Part shown: positions 1 to 11,720 of the stretch, in pieces
Position numbering within the stretch: position 1 is the stretch's first letter
Layout: every line of letters begins with the position of its first letter
Source of the DNA: Chimonanthus salicifolius
Taxonomy: Eukaryota; Streptophyta; Magnoliopsida; Laurales; Calycanthaceae
Reading direction: 5' to 3'
Length of the DNA: 64,000 nt
NCBI GenBank assembly: GCA_013350335.1
Contig: CM023535.1
Span: 34,380,991-34,444,990 of the forward strand
The notes under the pieces: model-generated
The model's database searches: none
The model's input: only the letters and a program-made list of their open reading frames with translations
What the model was told of the DNA's origin: nothing
Made by a program: the position numbers and the translations under genes

Positions 1-1061
1 TGGTTTTTAGCATGAAATCACTATGTCTTTCCATGTTCCAAAATTTAAGAACACAAACCCAATTCATAAATCAAGTCTCTCCATGGTTTTCAATCTTAAA
101 ATCAACAATTAAATAAAATCTTTCCATGGGGTTCGGCCATGCACTATGGCCGAACCCTATGGTTCTTTCTCTCCATTTAACCCATTAATCCAACTCTTAA
201 TCTTTCTCCATGAGGTTCGGCCAACCACCATGGCCGAACCCTATGGTTCTTTTGTTTCAAAACATAAAATTATAAGTCAAGATACTAACCTTTTCCCCTT
301 TGGTTTCTTGCTCTTCCAATTTTCCTTTCTTTTCCCTTTGCTTTTCTCCAAACAAGAACTCCTTCTTGTTACTGCCCTTTCTTCTCTTACTTTTGGCGTG
401 AAAGAGAATGATGAATTGAGAGAGGGAGAGAGAAGAATAAAACTTGATAATGGGGTTGTAAAAACCATGCACCCCCTCCTTGCCTCTCCTTTTATTAGCT
501 CTCCTTAGTCCCACATTAGAAATTTCTTAAGATGAGCAACCATTAGCCGTGTACCCCTTGCCATAGATGGCCATTGCCGACCTACATTGTCCTAGATGGC
601 AATGCGGTGTGGCCTTGCTTCACTTAGCCATTGCCGACCTTCCTTGCCTTATTAAGACCTCCCTTTAATTCTTATTTAGCAAGTATTATGCGCATAACCT
701 TAATCATAATCCAAATAATCTTTTAATTTAATTCAAGACAATATACATTCCCTTTTAAAATATCCCATGCGCATAATATGTATATCATTATCTAAAGTTC
801 GGCCAAGATAATCTTTATTTGATTTTTAACATCTCCTTGGATATTTCAAATCCAATACTTGGCCATAATATCTTTTATCCAAAATTGGATATGATGCATC
901 ACCAATTTATTTCAATCTATTTACATTTTTAATAAGACCAATTCCATCCTTGGTTGGGTCCTAATTGGGTCATGGCCCAATTCCTTATCCACATAAGATT
1001 TAATTCTAAAATTCATAATTAAAATTGAATAAATAATATACTAAAAACCCGAGGTGTTACA
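1..1061 (-). mobile_element. Hairpin-LTR family copy, minus orientation, cut by window start
   Basis: Read on the minus strand, this piece begins TGTAACACCTCGGG at 1061 and closely matches the start of the plus-strand copy at 60612, including the 'commonly repeated' GGGCCATGACCCAATTAGG stretch and the CT-rich leader near 410-460. Two copies of the family palindrome (arms GGTTCGGCCAT/ATGGCCGAACC) lie at about 128-160 and 209-241. The rest of the LTR lies before base 1, so solo status and target duplication cannot be checked. The short reading frames here are translations of the palindrome and leader, not genes. Confidence 0.8.
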
Positions 1062-3000
1062 CCAACTAAGGCCCAAGCTCTCAATCCAATTCCATTGGGC
1101 CTAGGTTTAGGTCTAGATCCAAGCCCAAGTCCAGTCAACTCCATGGTCCATGTTTAAATTTCACCTAAGTCCAACCCACTTATCTATGGCCAAAACCCAT
1201 AACCTAACTTCACATCCACACCATCCAATTCTTATCTTAAAATCTAACCTTTCACATGCATCCATCACATACACACATTACCTTAGATTTAGGGCATGCA
1301 TTTCATTAATCATCTAGGATCAACCTTTGAATCCAAACCCTCCATCAACCATCCTTCCTTTCCTATAATTATTTTGACCCAAAGTACCTTAAAGCCATTT
1401 GAACTTAACCCCATTTAATCCCAGCCCTCCATTCATTAAAACCTAAATATAGACAACTTGTAGCCCAAGATAGCCTCCGTGCGCATATGCCACTTCATCC
1501 ATTGCCTTATCACTCCACACGATTTTAGCACTAGTTTTTCTCCCTGCATTAGTTCCATTTTCCATCTAGATTCACTCATGCCACATCACCATCGTATCCA
1601 TTTTGCATCCCACACGATTTTGTTCCATCCAAAGCCACCTCATGCGCACATTGCATAGTCAACTCTCCACATAACTTCCATCCATCTCCACCATTCAATC
1701 ACCCCATCTTCAAATCTCATCCATTCATTTATCATCTCATGCACAAACCCTAAAACTATATAGCCAAATTCGAATTTCCCATTGCCCAATCCAATTCCTT
1801 TCTTTTCTCCTAATTTCCTATCTTTTCTCCACCTTGACTTAACCTCAAAGCCAACACACTCCAAATTCATGTGACCTCCTTGTTCAACCCTAAAATCCAA
1901 ACTTCAATCTCCACCACTCATTCCCATTTAGATCCAATCCAGTCCTTTGATTTTACAACTTAAACCTTGATTTAATCCAAGCCATCCATCTCTTCTTGAA
2001 GCCTATAAATACTCCATTAACCCCAAAGTAAAATTTGAATATGACCTGGAGTTCAAAAGGACTAGAGGCTAGAGAAAGACTAAGAAGACAGAGCTGTACA
2101 CGATTTTTGCAAGTGAGCAATTATTTATTTTTGCAATTTTATTTTATCTTCTATGTATTTTTCTTCCAAGCTTTGTAATTTAGTTAGTCCATTTAATAAA
2201 TTGAAGCATCCATTTAGAATCCTAAAACATCCAAGCTCTAGAATTCTTTTGTGATTATTTTGATCTTAATTTTCAAGTTTACAACTTTTGTTTCTTTGAT
2301 TAAAAATGAACACATGCAATAATTAGGATCTTGATTGTAAATTTTGAATCTTGATTACTAAGGTTTAATTAATTAAATTAAAAAGTTGTGAATCTTGTTT
2401 CTATTAGTGAGTATGAATTACATTTTAGATCCTTACATGAATTTCATATCTAGGCTTTCATTTTGTTTATACATTTTGGGCAATGAGTGGTCTATTCTAG
2501 GCCACCAACATTTACGTTGCTGTACTTTTATTTTCTGTTATTTATTTTCTTGGAATTTAATTTTCTGTCGTTTAATCATGTTAGATTCTATAATTCTTGT
2601 TCTAACCTAAGCCTTGTATGTTTTATTCTTTTTAAATTGTTTAAATTCATGCCATTTTTTATTCTTTTAATTCTTTGTAATTATACTTTCTCTCTCAAAA
2701 TTCATTCTATTAAAGATTGGAGATGTGGTATTTTAATCTTATAACTAGTAATTTTGATCATGATCAAGATTATCATTTAATTCACCATTTTAATTCAAGA
2801 ATGATTAATTCACATATCTTATTTGCTGATTTCCAAGCTAATCTTTTAGCTTGTAATCTTGAAAATAATTCTTTTTAAGGGAACATAAATTTAATTTTAG
2901 TTCATATATTTTGAGATTTTCCTTTAGGTTTGACCTCGCACTCAATCGCTATATTATACATGATTTGTCCGCTTGTAAGATTTAAAAATTTAAAACATCA
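1062..3000 (+). repeat. LTR-like segment with TATA box and poly(A) signal, unclassified
   Basis: There is no credible coding region. A TATA box (TATAAATA, 2004-2011) is followed about 190 bp later by AATAAA (2195-2200), the spacing expected of a retroelement U3-R. Downstream, at about 2930-2985, is a stretch of the form 'gacctcgcactc...tgtccgcttgtaag'. A similar stretch occurs in reverse at about 44180-44240. Segments like this are common in long plant Ty3/gypsy LTRs such as the Tat/Ogre group. The family assignment is inference, and neither end of the element could be fixed. Confidence 0.35.
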
Positions 3001-5009
3001 ACAAAAATCAACTCTTAAAGTCTTTCATGAAATACATGCTCATTTCACAATCTCATTCTTAAAGTAATATCAACTCAAAAGTTATAATGTAATCAAAATT
3101 ATTTCACCATTCAAAATCCCACATACAAGTTATACCAACGCTCATCAATATATAATTTGTCATGCCATGGGTACCTCATCGATGTATGCCCTCATCATGA
3201 CCATGCATTTGTATTTCGACGACTCATTTGGAACCATGGGGCATGTTACCCTCCTGTAAACTAATTTAAATTCACATTTCAAGGTATCATACTCCAGATT
3301 GTCATAAACTCAACCGGTCCCACCATGAGAAATTTCTTTCTTAACAATACATGTACGACATCAAAGCCTACCCGGGACCATTCAACACTTTGATTCGTCA
3401 ATTCACTTTTCATAAATACAACCCCAAAGCCTGTCCGGCCATTCAGTTTTTGGGTTCGTTGACTGTAACCCCCATAGAATAATCATGACACTGAGGTCTA
3501 TTTGGACTAACTAGCCCTTTGTTTCACTACATGCCTTTCCCATCCCATTCCACATGCACAAGGAGTATGAATGCTAATGCTTTTGCATCTCAGGATTTTA
3601 ATCCTCTCAAAAAACGTAGATATTATTTTATTCTCTTTATAAAATACATTCCACAAATCACACACTTGACATCATATATTCAAAATATATCAAAATACAT
3701 TAACTCGGTGTAACATCATTTTCCTCGTATCACAAATCTTGCCAAAATACTCATTTGAAATCATATAGCAATAATATACATTAGATATGTTTTTGCAGAG
3801 CATAACCGTGATATTCTATAATCTCAAAACTATCTCATTCTATCATATAATTCTAAATGATAAAATATCTCAACAATATATCAATTTAAAATGAAAGCAA
3901 TTTCATATTGATAGAGATCATTTAGATTTGCACCCATAGTGCTTCAATAAAGTAGGAAAACCTACTTGATCGAAGTGGGATGAATCACAGAATAGCAAGG
4001 AGCAAAGTCGGAGTTAATATCGATTCTAGAAGTTTTGTGAAGTCTAAGTGATGAATCCAACGCTTTCCAAGTTGAAATCACGTAACAGGGAATCCGAGAA
4101 GTGCTGCATATAAATTTGATTTCCAAGGCTAAGGATGGAGGTTGAGTCCTCACGCTGCGTGGTCGAACCATGCCTAATCCAACTTGGTGCTAACAAGATG
4201 ACAGAGACCTTGCCTAAGCAATAAGTAACTGCTCCTTTAAGTTACTGATAATTTTACACCAAACTAAAATAAAATAAAAAAGATGCCAATTATAATTTCC
4301 AAATATTCAATAATTTAACTTAGTAGGAAAGACCACATATAGGAAGGTTTGGGTTTACGGACTGCCCATATGAAAACATAGGACTCAGTTATTGAATCAT
4401 ATTGTTGAATCTTGTGAACAAAATAAAATGGTGAAAGACCCAAAATAACTTGAAACTTGTTTTGTTTCTTTAAAATCTAAGAATAGGATATAACCACATG
4501 AAATCACATAAAACGAAAGTTAAATAAATGGATGTAATTTTTTATGCTTGAAAATAGGCTTTGACTAAAGATATGCACCACAAAGTAACAGTGGAAAAAG
4601 ACAAACGGGTGACACACATGCAATATGTTATCGGTGAAACAGGTGAGGTTTGAATGAATAAAATATAATAACAAAAGATAGCTACCCTATAAAAGTAGCC
4701 AATACTTGTACGTTTAAAAGTAATGGACTAAATTAATCAGTTAAATAGATTTAATACAAATTAGAAAATAAAGAAGTACACATGTGCTACACGTCTTTAA
4801 GGAGGAGGGGAAATAGATATTTTCCAGTTTAAAAGCATGTAATGATTTACTTCAATAAGGTGATAAAACTATCTAGAAATATGAGATTTATTAAATGATT
4901 TTCGAAGAATTAAGTGAAATAATAGAAATTAATGAAACAACTTTAATCGTTCAAAGGACAAATAAAGTTTTATATACTTTGTACGAAAATTGAGTAGATG
5001 GAACTTGAG
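3001..5009. repeat. AT-rich non-coding stretch, probably decayed retroelement
   Basis: No gene is supported. The sequence is AT-rich with only short shadow frames. Read on the minus strand it follows directly after the gag remnant at 5010-5957. It includes an LTR-like low-complexity region (about 3000-3900). It may be the pol-deleted remainder or the 3' LTR of the minus-strand gypsy element, but no boundary, polypurine tract or target duplication was found. Confidence 0.3.
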
Positions 5010-5957
5010 TCATTGGTTACCTTTGTCAGACAATTTAATAAAGCAAGGTAATGAAATATTGAAACCCACCTGGGACGGTTGCAATCCGGGTTGGTCATAG
5101 GAAAAACATATTACCTGCCTTGTACCAGACCCACTTGACTGTCCTGTTGCACGTTGACTATTATTGAAATGATTTACCTTGAATTGGAACTTCCTTTTCT
5201 TGTTTCCAAATTGAGGTGGCCTCTGGGAATTTCCTCGCTGAGACGACCATTGCTTGGAACCAGGTTCATTTATTGTTTCCACCAAAGAGGGTCTTTCTAT
5301 CACCTCTTCCAAATTGGAGTGATGCTGGGCAACCACTTGGCGATGAATAAACGGGTGAAGTCCCCGCTCTTAATGTAGAATCTTGTCCTCTTCATCCTGT
5401 AGCATCTTGGGTGAGTATGGCAAGAGGTTAACGAACTTGCTAGAGTACTTAGAAATGGTGTCATTTTCGTGCTGCAGGTCCATGAACTGTTGTTGTCTAG
5501 TTTCCTTTGCAACCAGAGGATAGTAACGTGTGAGGAATTCCTTTGAAAAATCTGACCATGTCATGGGTGACTTGTTCCTGGCTAGATTCTTCACCTTCCA
5601 CCACTTATAGGCGTTTCCCGTTAGTTGGTAGGTAGCCAAAGTTACACGGAGGTTATCTTCTATCTTTAGAATATCGAACATCCTACCCGTTTGTGCGAAC
5701 TAGTTCTCAGCCATTGCAGGGTCTGGTTCTCCTGAGAAAAATAGAGGATTCAGATGCCGGAAATCTCTCAGGGCTACTGTTGCCCTTCCCCCGTGGGTTC
5801 TGGCAAAAGAAGGCCGCTCTTCCTCAGTTGCCTTCTTAAAGACTTCCATGGCGATCCGGATAGTGTCAAAAATAGTTTCCTGCTCCTTATTAGGTGGAGG
5901 AAGAGGAGGTGGTGCTGAACCCTCTCTTTAATCTCTTGTGTTTCTTCTTGGCAGCAT
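5010..5957 (-). pseudogene. gag: Ty3/gypsy gag pseudogene
   Basis: The minus-strand sequence from the ATG at 5957 encodes a recognisable retrotransposon Gag core: a stretch with NAYKWWK, then TWSDFSKEFLTRYYP, then a Q-rich DLQHENDTISKYSSKF segment. This order is typical of the plant Retrotrans_gag domain. It is broken by an in-frame stop about 12 codons in, by a TAG where Trp is expected (just upstream of 5690), and by a frame change near 5370. The C-terminal part (5010-5336) is basic and Q/S-rich and ends in a degraded zinc knuckle (CFSYDQPG). No protease, reverse transcriptase or integrase follows on the minus strand. Gag normally coats genomic RNA in the virus-like particle; this copy cannot make intact protein. 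The element is the host into which the hairpin LTR at 6355 and the Copia element at 9894 inserted. Confidence 0.75.
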
Positions 5958-6231
5958 TTTCGTGATAATCACATAGTATTCCATCATAAAAGTATACCAT
6001 AAAAATATAACGCACGAGATAGATCAAAGCTTTATTTTATTCACAATCACAAAACGATTACATAGTCTAAGTCTATTACACACATATTTTACATTCATTT
6101 AAACATACTTTGGTAAGTCTTATAACATGACTACTCCATACACACCAAAACAAAGTTCACTGAGAAACTAAAAAAAAAAACTCCTAGAGGATATATCAAT
6201 CTATCCTTCATTTCATGTCCCTGACTTGCCC

Positions 6232-6354
6232 CTATTCTTCAAAAGAAGATGACATGGAGTGATTGTCATAATAGGGGTACGCCCTCACCCTGTGGTCATA
6301 CTGACCACATGCATGACATCCGTAGATTCCACTGCCCTTAGAGAAGGGACAATT
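6232..6354 (-). pseudogene. C-terminal part of three-knuckle ORF (gypsy element), split by an LTR insertion
   Basis: On the minus strand this piece continues the frame of 9358-9893 once the hairpin solo LTR and one copy of its CAATT duplication are removed. It supplies the last Cys of the second CCHC knuckle and a third knuckle beginning CHACGQYDH, whose final Cys is replaced by Tyr. The frame ends at the TAG at 6232-6234. The gag start at 5957 lies about 275 bp further on. Confidence 0.55.
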
Positions 6355-7252
6355 TGTAACACCTCAGATTTCCAAGTTATTAATATATATGAAAATTACC
6401 CATTTTAATTGTGAATTAACGGATATGAACCTTGGATGGGTAAGGTGTTGGGTCAATGGCCCAATTAGGACCCAACGGTTATGGTATAAGATCCAATTTA
6501 AATTAAATGGGACTGAATTAAAAATGTAATGCAATATGTCTAAAAATTAAATATGGATTGCTTTGGCCGTGTATGTGAGGTTGACATGGAAACATATATT
6601 GACTAGATTTTAGGAATTGGAAGATTGCATGCGCATGGGAGGTATTGATGGAAAGATTTTCGGAGTTGAAATATGGAATAGATATGCAATCCACGTTGAT
6701 ATGCTTAAGATGGTCTTTTCCTTTGTTAAGAGTGATACTAGGGGATTGCTAAATAAATAGGATGTCTAAAATTAAATAAAGATTGCATGGCCGTGTGTGT
6801 GGGATTTCCACATCCATGAGGATGCGCATAAGATCATTTAAAAAGAGGTCATTTCCCTTGATTAAGAACGGCACAAGGCAATGGCTAATTTGAAGGGATC
6901 TTGGCATCTTCTAATTATAATTAGAACCGATTGGAAGTTGATAAAAGGAGAGACACAAGGGGCGCACGGCACATGCAAATCAACAAGGGGCTCAAGGCAC
7001 CTTCTAAACATATGACCGAGTGGAAGGTTTTATAAAAGAAAGGAAACATAAAAAGGGGCGCACGGCATACATAATTAAGGGAGGGTCTTGACGCTGGTGT
7101 GCTCTGGCAATAAGATCAGTCTCGACTGTGTGAAAGATCAAGAAGAAAGAGACTAAGGAAAAAAAAGGATCGGAAGAACAAGTCGGAGCAAAGGGAAACC
7201 CGAGGAGTCACGGAACCGGTTAGTATTTTGATAATTTTTTTAAAGAAAGGAA

Positions 7253-8260
7253 CCATAGGGTTCGGCCATAGTGTATGGCCGAAATTGGAAGAAAATTGAG
7301 GGAATGATATAGAAATTTAATGGAATGACGACCATATGGTTCGGCCATGGTGTATGGCCGAACCCATGTTAACATTAGTTAATTTTTATGGTTTTTGAGG
7401 GATGAAAACCATGGAATATTATGTATATTTTAAAAGGATTTAAATGGTTTAAGAGAAGTTGATGAACCATAGGGTTCGACCATGATGAAGGGCCGAACCC
7501 CATGGAGAAACATTGGTTATGTTTTATGGATGGCAAAGTTGTAAATATAAGCCAAAATGAAAGATCATGGGTTTGGCCATGGTGTATGGCCGAACCCCAT
7601 GAGGTCTTTTATGGACTTAAGTTGTTAAGGAATTTATAACGGTCTAATGATTTTTAAAGAGAAGATTATGAACCATAGGGTTCGGCCATGGTGTATGGCC
7701 CAACCCCATGGAAGATGGTTATTAGTTTAGAAAGGTTTTTAATGATGGACTTTTGGATAAAAAAGGAATGAAGCTTGATTTATGGATTCAAGGATGGTAA
7801 TTGATATAATTGGAATTTAGACATTATGGGTTCGGCCATGTGTATGGCCGAACCCCATGAACCAATTTTTATGGGTCATGTATGGACCTAATATGATTAA
7901 AGGAATGGAGGATTAAGATAAGTAATTAGCCATGATGGAGGTAATGGCAATTTTGTAATATCGGCTAAAAATGAAAGATCATGGGTTCGGCCATGGTGTA
8001 TGGCCGAACCCCATGAATCTTGTTAGTGGATTATTTATTAGCCTAAGCACATTGTAAATGAGTAAAATGGACAGCCATAGATTAAGCAATGGCATGGAAG
8101 TAAATAAGAGTGAAAATGATAGGCCATGGGTTCGGCCATGGTGTGTGGCCGAACCCCATGAGGAATGTTTTGGTTATGGATTTGTATAAATGGCAAGGAT
8201 GTAAATAGGTGAAAAATGATAGACCATGGGTTCGGCCATGGTGTGTGGCCGAACCCTATG
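7253..8260 (+). repeat. Array of nine dispersed palindromes in LTR copy E2
   Basis: Palindromes with arms GGTTCGGCCAT and ATGGCCGAACC and a loop of about 4-6 nt recur near 7253, 7335, 7465, 7568, 7672, 7828, 7982, 8125 and 8226, spaced about 80-160 bp. Each is usually extended by CCAT on the left and ATGG on the right, giving stems of about 16 bp. The spacers are AT-rich and unlike one another. Confidence 0.9.
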
Positions 8261-9180
8261 GGGATTGGTTTATGGACTATGACATTATTGTAAATCAAAT
8301 GAGACATGGTTTTAATTGATTGATATATTATAAGGTAACGGGACCTCATAAGGTGTGTACGATCGTGAGCAGTTTCCGGACGAAAGTGCAAGGACACGTT
8401 AGTGGTCTTTGGTAGGATTCCACCTCTTTGAAACCATGGGTTTAATGTACAATGTTTTTATCTTATTTTGATGAATTATGTTGTAAAAGATATTGTTTCA
8501 AAATGTGAGTTTTAATGCTATGTTTATATGATAAAATAGCATGTGATTCATTAGCATCTCATGAATGGCATGGGGTGAAGGATATGTAACCGGAGGGGCT
8601 ACACTCCGTCGGGGCATCCGAAAAACCTATGTGGGATACCTTGATGTGCTTTTCCATCAAGAAGAAACCGGAGGGGCCACACTCCGTCGGGGTGTCCAAA
8701 AGACATATGTGGGGGTACTTATATGTACTTGTGATGGGTGGGACTCATTGCATTTGACATCATGACATGGCATGGTTTATATGGTTTTTGACATTATGAT
8801 ATTATTATGCATGTTTTGTACTAACCATGTGTTAGCCCTAATTGGAATACCTACTGGGCACGTTGTTCTAACGCCCTACTTCTACCCTAGTGGATGATAC
8901 AGGAAACGAGGGGAATGATGAACACAAAAAGGGCCAAGCATAGGAGCTTGGATGCTTTTAGTTTTTATTTTGATTAAGTTACTTATGGACTTGTATTTGA
9001 GTAACTAGACTTCGGGCATATAATAATTTAGATGATTTGCTATGGTTGAATGTTTATTTGGATAATTAAGTTATGTTAATTATGATTAAGGACTTGACGT
9101 ACTTTGCTATCTGAAATGGAATAGAACTAGGTTCTATTATAATTCCGTAATTATGATTTTAATCCGCATGTTTATATTGT

Positions 9181-9267
9181 TATGTGTGAACCATTTTCAT
9201 GGACTTAGTCCATGCACACATAGGGTTGGCCAGCTAAGGGTCGGACTTTAGAAGTTCGAACTTAGCT
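9181..9267 (+). other. Double-hairpin module, copy E2
   Basis: Hairpin 1: outer arms TATGTGTG (9181-9188) and CACACATA (9215-9222), inner arms CATGGAC and GTCCATG. Hairpin 2: outer arms AGCTAAG (9232-9238) and CTTAGCT (9261-9267), inner arms CGGACTT and AAGTTCG with one G-U pair. It lies 90 bp before the LTR end. Confidence 0.75.
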
Positions 9268-9357
9268 CGCATCGTGACGTCCCGCTCTCTATCACTTTTT
9301 TAAAAAAAAAATAGACTCTGATTTACAGAAGCATAGTGAAAAAGGCAGGGCGTTACA

Positions 9358-9893
9358 CAATTTCATCTTGCATGGCCCATGATCTTGCACTTAGAACACT
9401 CCAGATCCGGTGGGTAGGAGCAGTAGTCCTTGGTGTGTCTAGGTTGTGCACAGATCTCACACGATGCCGGCCTAGATGGTCCAGCGACATTGGTCCTTGA
9501 TGGGGGAATACGCTTCCACACTAGGGGTTCAGGTGGGTGATCTAGAAAGGAGACTTTTCCACCTTCAGGTGAAGGTGGCGTCTCTGGAGTATATTTCGGA
9601 GAGTCATGCTCGCTATCTGACAAGACCTCTATCGGAGCCACTCCGATTCGGGTGCTTAACTCACCACTAAGGTAAAGAGGTTGATTCTCCTCAAGACTAG
9701 GATATCTGAAATCTCCTACCACCCTGCAGTGATTCGCCACACCATCCACAATAATCAGGGCGGAGGTAATGAATTGTGCCGTTATTTCAGTAACAATCCT
9801 CATATATTCTGGATCTCCCCGATCTATCTCACTCCTACTGTAACGGTGGTGTGCACCAGATGTTGCTGTTACAAAAACAACAAATATCAGTTC
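9358..9893 (-). pseudogene. CCHC zinc-knuckle ORF of minus-strand gypsy element
   Basis: The minus-strand frame runs from the Copia insertion at 9893 to a TGA near 9363. It encodes an acidic and proline-rich segment (SDSEHDSPKYTPETPPSPE) followed by CCHC knuckles: CEICAQPRHTKDYC matches CX2CX4HX4C, and a second knuckle starts CSKCKIMGH. The frame continues, after that one stop, at 6354-6232 beyond the inserted LTR. The upstream part was displaced to 20960 and above by the Copia insertion, so the first residues of the apparent ORF are antisense LTR. CCHC knuckles bind single-stranded RNA in Gag proteins. Here they precede, rather than follow, the Gag core. The true start is unknown. Confidence 0.55.
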
Positions 9894-11705
9894 TGTTAGT
9901 GCCACGGCCTGCCGAGTCCCTAAGTTTGTCAATTCCATGACTTGGAAAGAAGCACTTGCTAAAAGCTTGAAGACTCAAGATGATCAAGATCAAAGATCAT
10001 GCTCCACTGGATTGAAGCTCATCGTTATGGCAATCACAAAATATGTATTTAGCCATAGATGACTTTAGGTGGTACCCACACCTTAAAGATGACTATTCCT
10101 AGGCTTAGTTGAACAAATGGTAAAATCATTAAAAGCATAAAGAGGAAGCTTGACAGTGAATTGGAACCCAACTTGGAAAAATGTAACTGGTTTCACTGTC
10201 AGCACGACCAGTCATTCTCAATGACCTCTCGGTGGAGACATGATCGACCCATCGTGGTCAGAGACTGGTCGGCCAGATTGACAAAGGTTCTGGATTATAG
10301 AACTGTCATTCTGCGTGTACCTCTGATCGAGAGTCTTGTATGCAACGACTCCTCGGTAACAGGCTAAAATGACCCATCGTGGTCAACGACTCTTCGATGA
10401 AGACTTATGAGTTCTGGAACTTAGAACTCATCTGGGCTCTTGAGAAAATAGACATATCGGTAGTTCAAGACCGATCGAGAGTACCAAGACCGACCCCTCG
10501 GTAAAGGACGACAGGTCAGTCTGGGTAAGACTAGTTTCTGTCTCGAAACTCAGTCAACATGGTGTTGCCCCAGACCGAGCCTCTCATATGGACCGGCCTA
10601 TCAGTGCCATGATTGTCGACGCATCGGCGACACCGACATGTCGACAATGAAAGAATTATACCGTTGGGAGTGCATTAATGCGCAACGATTGGGTTGTAGA
10701 ACGGTAATATTTTAAGTCACCGACCCCTCGGTGCACCTGACCTGTCAGTACATGACCGTTGCTGAAATTGGTTGTCGTGTCTACAAAAAGCAATCTCTAT
10801 GCAACCAGTTGGAATCCTTTGGCAAAACAGTTGGACCCTCATCATTATCAGTGAGCTTAAAAAAGGGCCAACAAAAAGGATCACTCTCTCTCTTGTGCCT
10901 ACACTTGGGGAATCTAATACAATCAATCATATGGATTGAGTTTGTGAGAGAGAGAGGAGAAATGATAATAAACTAGGAAAGATTTGGTACAACCAGTTTC
11001 CTAGTCACCCTGGAATTGTGATTGCTTTACGACGGCTATAAACAGGAGCGACAGCACACATTGGGTGGATCTTGAAAGAGCACACATCAACGAGAAAGAG
11101 CTTCAAAGGCAAGTGCTTATTGGTTTTAATTTTGTTGTTAAAAGCTTTGTCCTGTGAAAGTGGATTAAGGAGGCTTGGCTCTGGAACCACTATAAAAATT
11201 CTAGAGCGTCGTCTCTGGCACAGTGGTGGGTGGAATTCCCAACCGATTGAGTGAGGTGGAATTCCTACTCTAATTATGAGGGTGTAAGTCCCCACTTAGT
11301 GGATTTGGGGATAACTCAAGCTTGACCTAGTCCTAACAGTGGATGTAGGATGGCTAACCGAACCACTATAAATTTGGTCTTATGGTGTTTGATCATTGTC
11401 TGTTTGTATTTTCGTATTTATGCACTCCTCTCAACACACATCACTTTGCATTTGATTATCTTTATTTATACAGTGTGCACAAGCATTGATAATCAAGCAA
11501 TACGCAAAGGGTTCTAAACTTAGTTTGACCATTAAACTAATTAAAATCTGTTTATCACACTACACAAATCTCTTGATTAAAAATTGACATTCCGTTGTAC
11601 TTAAAACAATCAAGGAATTTGTACACACCATGGAAACTGGAATTAACCTATTTACCCCCCATCTAGGGTCAATTGTGTTCTAGCATACAAGGGAAGGGAC
11701 CTTCA
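9894..11705 (+). repeat. 5' LTR of Copia-type element
   Basis: Begins TGTTAGTGCC and ends CTTCA just before the primer site. U3 holds many diverged copies of a 'GACC(G/C)ACCCCTCGGT'-like word between about 10230 and 10740. A TATA-like CTATAAAC lies at about 11036-11043. The small reading frames inside it have no recognisable product. Confidence 0.88.
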
Positions 11706-11706
11706 A

Positions 11707-11720
11707 TTGGTGTCAGAGCC
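11707..11720 (+). other. Primer binding site (tRNA-iMet type) of Copia element
   Basis: TTGGTGTCAGAGCC starts two bases after the 5' LTR. It differs by one base from the usual plant initiator-Met primer site TGGTATCAGAGC, and its place fixes the element's plus orientation. Confidence 0.82.

Larger units (their letters stand above)
6355..9357 (+). mobile_element. Solo LTR, hairpin-LTR family (copy E2), TSD CAATT
   Basis: Starts TGTAACACC and ends GGCGTTACA, with CAATT on both sides (6350-6354 and 9358-9362), so this 3003-bp unit is a solo LTR inserted in the zinc-knuckle frame of the gypsy element. Internal landmarks: TATA box TATAAAAG at 7031-7038; donor-like GTTAGT at 7219-7224; nine palindromes at 7253-8260; two CCGGAG/CTCCGTCGGGG modules at 8593-8710; branch-point-like CTAAC followed by a pyrimidine tract and TAG at about 8868-8890; double hairpin at 9181-9267; an A-run and the conserved GACTCTGATTT before the 3' end. 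No coding capacity was seen. Confidence 0.92.

Noticed and set aside
7253..8260. CRISPR-like pattern of regular repeats with unique spacers
   Set aside because: Plant nuclear DNA, spacers of 80-160 bp with no cas genes, and the pattern is confined to LTRs.
8038..8397. Minus-strand frames rich in MAEP, GVRP(H/N)TMAEP and GFGHTPWPNP peptides, here and at 146-508, 17371-17634, 37733-37984, 56825-57255 and 62053-62241
   Set aside because: They are translations of the LTR palindrome in different frames. The same peptide words appear wherever the palindrome occurs, with stops between.
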